Shown in pieces: positions 32,576-38,001 of a stretch of 38,001 nt of DNA (position 1 is the stretch's first letter; each line of letters begins with the position of its first letter). Where the stretch lies: contig DASWHW010000019.1 in NCBI GenBank assembly GCA_036397975.1, forward strand, positions 1 to 38,001, read 5' to 3'. This stretch comes from SZUA-287 sp036397975 (lineage in GTDB: Bacteria; Bacteroidota; Ignavibacteria; UBA10030; UBA6906). Made by a program: the position numbers and the translations under genes. Below the pieces are notes generated by a model, which did not search any database, was not told the origin of the DNA, and saw only the letters and a list, made by a program, of their open reading frames with translations.

Positions 32576-35236
32576 TCATTTCTTCTCTGTGACTTCAGCG
32601 GTCCAGTTTACCGTAATCGTCGAAGGACTTTGGTTCACTTCTTCCATCGGAATGTTGATCAAGAATTGTTGACCGTTCTTTGCGACCACATACCTGTTCG
32701 GGGCATCGAAATTGTCAACGTCCGTCCTGAAAAGGGCATGCGCGGTCCCGTATTCAAATGTTGTTAGGCCTTTTATCGGCACTGCCATCAGTGTCTTGTC
32801 CGGACTGATATAGTAGAGCTCTTTGCCGTCTCGTCGCCAGTGAGGCTGGCCGCCACCGTTCGTGGAGACCTGCCACTTTCCAACGAGGGTATTCTGTTCT
32901 GAATAGCTGAAGCTTCGAACATAGACTTCGTACCTGCCCGATTCGTTCGAGGCGTAGGCAATCCACCTGCCATCAGGCGAAAATTTTCCAAGCCATTCAT
33001 CGTACTCTGACTCCGCTACCGGAACGGGCTTCATACTCCCGTCGACCGGAAGCACCCATAAATCAAACTTCGTGCGCGGATCCTGACGTTCGACCAGGAT
33101 GAATTTCCCGTCGGGGGACCAGTCGGTTGGAAAAAGTGGGAGAGTTGAAGTGTGTGCAGCGATCTCTGATCCGGCACCGGTGGAGAGCTTTCGGTAGACA
33201 TTCGGTGCACCCTCTTTGGATGAAGAGAAGCCAATCCAGTTTCCATCCGGCGACCAGACAGGATCGTCTTCCACGGTTGTGGCGAAGGTAAATCTTGACG
33301 CCTGATTTCGCACAACATCCAACACCCATATATCGGAGTTGCCACCCTGTAAATCCCATAATTGCGTCGCGACTCGTTTTTCGTCGGGAGAAAGCGCGAT
33401 ATCGAAAAAGTTTCCCGGTGTACCGAGAACGCCAATCGCTTTTCCGCTTCTATCAAACCATGTCAGCTGCCTATTCACATCTCTTCCGCCTCCCGTCGCG
33501 AGAACTCCATTTTGGGAAACGGAGTACGCTGCTTTACCAACAAGGGGAACGTAACCAACATCCTGCGCAACAGCTATTGGATCGCCGCTGACCGTTCCCT
33601 CGTCGATATCAAATTTTTGGGCGAGAAGAGATTGTTCTTTCACAAAGAGGAGAACACCAGGAGGTGAATACATGACATTTGCAACAGAATTCACCACTGC
33701 CTTTCGCGTACCGGTTGCAACCGACGACAGGTAGACCGGGTTTTCCTGGTCCCTGACCTTCCGGCCAACGTAAAGAAAATGATCCCCGTCGGGGAGGAAA
33801 AATGGCCATACGTGTTCGAACTCGTTATCGATGGTATCGAGCGTCGTGAGTTGTTTGGGTGTTCCTCCCGCGGAAGGAACCTGATAGAGCGGTCCGCCTG
33901 CATTAGGGGTGAAAACGATCAGACCCGCTGCATTCCAAGTCCCCCCTCTTCCGTTTGCTGCATCGCAGATTGAAACAGGGTTGCTGCCATTGAGATCGAC
34001 TTTCTTCAGCTTACCACCTGAAAAAAAACCAATATAACGTCCATCCGGAGACCAAAAGGGATAGTCCGCCTGTTCGGTTCCGCTCAAGGAATGAGGAGTG
34101 ATGTTATCAAGCGTGCGCAGCCAGAGGAGGGGTTTTCCCTGACTGGATCCCGAAAACGCGATGGTTCTTCCATCAGGCGAAACTGCGATGGTGTTGATAG
34201 CAAGGTTTGGAGGCAGCGTCAGTGGAAAACGAATTGTTTGTCCTTTTGAACCGCTCGAAAAGAACTGTAAATACACAAGCACAACCACAGTCACAGAGAG
34301 GAAGCCAGCGAGCAAAAGAAGCAATGTGGGACGTTTGTACACTGCTGATGCTGGAACGGGGTCGGAAGAGCGTCGCTCGGAAATGGGACGCACCTGGCTG
34401 ATCCTGCTTGCGCGCTGTTTGCCCGATTCACGTTTGAAACGTTTTAGTTCTTTGGAGATCTCTTTCGCGGATTGATACCTCTCGTCCGGCTCTTTGGCAA
34501 GGCACTCCAACACGATCGCGTCCAGTGCAGGATCAATATCAGTGTTCACGTTCGAGATCGGAACGGCGTCCACATTGACGATTTCATACATGAGAGCTGT
34601 TTCATGGACTCCCTTGAAGGGAGGTTGTCCCGAGAACAATTCATAGAGAAGGACGCCGAGTGAAAAAATATCGGACCGGTGATCCGCCTCGATGCCCTGT
34701 ACTTGTTCAGGAGACATATAGCCTGCGGTACCGACGGTGCTCCCTTCTTTCGTGAGTCGGGAGACCCCATGCAACTTCGCCAAACCAAAGTCCATAATCT
34801 GGGCGATGCCGTCTTTGCGGACCATGATGTTTTCCGGCTTGATATCCCGGTGGACGATGCCTTTCTCGTGTGCAGCGGCGAGACCTTCGGCGACCTGGAT
34901 GGCAATATCGATTGCGGATTTGAGATTTGTGATTTGGGATTTGGTTCTTTCCCGTAGGGTCTGTCCTTCAACATACTCCATCACGATGAACATCTGTCCT
35001 TCATGTTCCTGTATGTCGTGAATGGTACAGATGTTCGGATGATTGATGGCTGACGCCGATTGCGCCTCCTGGATAAAGCGCGCCTTGTCCTGCTCAGAGG
35101 CAGAAAGGTGTTGTGGCAGAAACTTCAGCGCGACCGTGCGCTTGAGCTTGGTGTCCTCGGCCTTATAAACAACACCCATACCACCTTCTCCCAGTTTCTC
35201 TAGTATCTTGTAGTGGGAAATAGCAGAACCAATCAT
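32576..35236 (-). CDS. Ser/Thr protein kinase with TolB/WD40-like propeller, paralogue 2
   Basis: This 886-aa protein has the same architecture as its neighbours. The kinase domain (about 10-275) has GEGGMGVVYKA, K38, HRDIKPEN (D131), DFG (D149) and YMSPEQVQG. A membrane helix lies at about 303-325 (LLLLLAGFLSVTVVVLVYL), and then comes a propeller with PFWSPDGRYIGFFSGG, VWPFFLPDGDHFLYVG, PVWSPDGNWIGFSSSKEG and KFSPDGRWIAYASNESGRYEVYVRSF. It is probably a membrane sensor kinase with an extracytoplasmic sensing propeller; the ligand is unknown. AAGGAG lies 5 nt before ATG 35236. A 7-bp microsatellite-like repeat is embedded in codons 97-106. The PKPVPVAESEYDEWLGKFSP stretch corresponds to KPIPFQKTKFDEGFGRISP in paralogue 1. 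Confidence 0.94.
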   Translation of the reverse strand: MIGSAISHYKILEKLGEGGMGVVYKAEDTKLKRTVALKFLPQHLSASEQDKARFIQEAQSASAINHPNICTIHDIQEHEGQMFIVMEYVEGQTLRERTKSQITNLKSAIDIAIQVAEGLAAAHEKGIVHRDIKPENIMVRKDGIAQIMDFGLAKLHGVSRLTKEGSTVGTAGYMSPEQVQGIEADHRSDIFSLGVLLYELFSGQPPFKGVHETALMYEIVNVDAVPISNVNTDIDPALDAIVLECLAKEPDERYQSAKEISKELKRFKRESGKQRASRISQVRPISERRSSDPVPASAVYKRPTLLLLLAGFLSVTVVVLVYLQFFSSGSKGQTIRFPLTLPPNLAINTIAVSPDGRTIAFSGSSQGKPLLWLRTLDNITPHSLSGTEQADYPFWSPDGRYIGFFSGGKLKKVDLNGSNPVSICDAANGRGGTWNAAGLIVFTPNAGGPLYQVPSAGGTPKQLTTLDTIDNEFEHVWPFFLPDGDHFLYVGRKVRDQENPVYLSSVATGTRKAVVNSVANVMYSPPGVLLFVKEQSLLAQKFDIDEGTVSGDPIAVAQDVGYVPLVGKAAYSVSQNGVLATGGGRDVNRQLTWFDRSGKAIGVLGTPGNFFDIALSPDEKRVATQLWDLQGGNSDIWVLDVVRNQASRFTFATTVEDDPVWSPDGNWIGFSSSKEGAPNVYRKLSTGAGSEIAAHTSTLPLFPTDWSPDGKFILVERQDPRTKFDLWVLPVDGSMKPVPVAESEYDEWLGKFSPDGRWIAYASNESGRYEVYVRSFSYSEQNTLVGKWQVSTNGGGQPHWRRDGKELYYISPDKTLMAVPIKGLTTFEYGTAHALFRTDVDNFDAPNRYVVAKNGQQFLINIPMEEVNQSPSTITVNWTAEVTEKK
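34918..34945. repeat. Four 7-bp ATTTGNN tandem units within kinase 2
   Basis: ATTTGAG, ATTTGTG, ATTTGGG and ATTTGGT follow without gaps. They encode the loop after the kinase hinge (residues 97-106, TKSQITNLKS). The corresponding part of kinase 3 is only weakly similar, and it is absent in kinase 1. Confidence 0.7.
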
Positions 35237-35255
35237 CTATGCTCCTTGAGTCTTC

Positions 35256-37979
<2,724 letters not shown>

Positions 37980-38001
37980 ACAACACCTCCGACTTCGCTT
38001 C

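Noticed and set aside
34918..34945. CRISPR-like or VNTR array
   Set aside because: Only four 7-bp units without spacers and inside a coding region; kept as a microrepeat, not a CRISPR array.

Overview
The window most likely comes from a member of the Bacteroidota-Chlorobiota-Ignavibacteriota superphylum, and Ignavibacteria-like is my best guess. The evidence is a C-terminal type IX secretion (T9SS) sorting domain with the YPNPFNPST signature at the left edge. A run of Ser/Thr kinases fused to TolB/WD40-like propellers, common in that group, supports it, as do the moderate GC content and clear AGGAGG-type ribosome binding sites. No rRNA, tRNA, CRISPR array, transposase or phage gene is visible.

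Layout, left to right. (1) 1-1 kb: the 3' end of a T9SS cargo gene with a good terminator, then a small divergent coiled-coil gene. (2) 1-4.6 kb: a cytosolic hybrid histidine kinase (PAS-PAS-GAF-PAS-HisKA-HATPase-REC), a 73-aa orphan and a secreted DM13-like protein. (3) 4.7-8.2 kb: two secreted GlcG/HbpS heme-binding-like proteins, one fused to a cupin, then the overlapping pair aguB-aguA (putrescine from agmatine). (4) 8.3-20.6 kb: a long co-directional carbohydrate oxidation block. It holds two SMP-30/gluconolactonase paralogues, a GMC oxidoreductase, an FMN reductase, a 57-aa zinc ribbon, a membrane-anchored double VOC protein, a GH63/MGH1-like glucosidase, a glucose 1-dehydrogenase and a GH133 glycogen debranching enzyme. 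(5) 20.6-24.9 kb: egtB-egtD (ergothioneine), an aquaporin with a Cys/His tail and a tandem DM13 protein, closed by a terminator. (6) 25-38 kb, all on the minus strand: three large kinase-propeller paralogues, a PAS-only protein, an 85-aa conserved protein, an M1 aminopeptidase and an Xaa-Pro aminopeptidase.

Working together (inference): block 4 reads as a route from alpha-glucan to glucose, gluconolactone and gluconate, with redox accessories. Ergothioneine, polyamine and aquaporin genes beside it suggest a stress or desiccation theme. The minus-strand block combines putative envelope sensing with peptide catabolism.

The most unusual structure lies at 32.27-32.55 kb, between kinase genes 2 and 1. 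Two tandem relics of kinase 5' ends each keep the start codon and the first 17 codons and then break at the same base. They are chained by an ATGA overlap into the start of the next intact kinase, and the first one carries a composite palindromic element. No gap longer than 300 bases lacks a feature.
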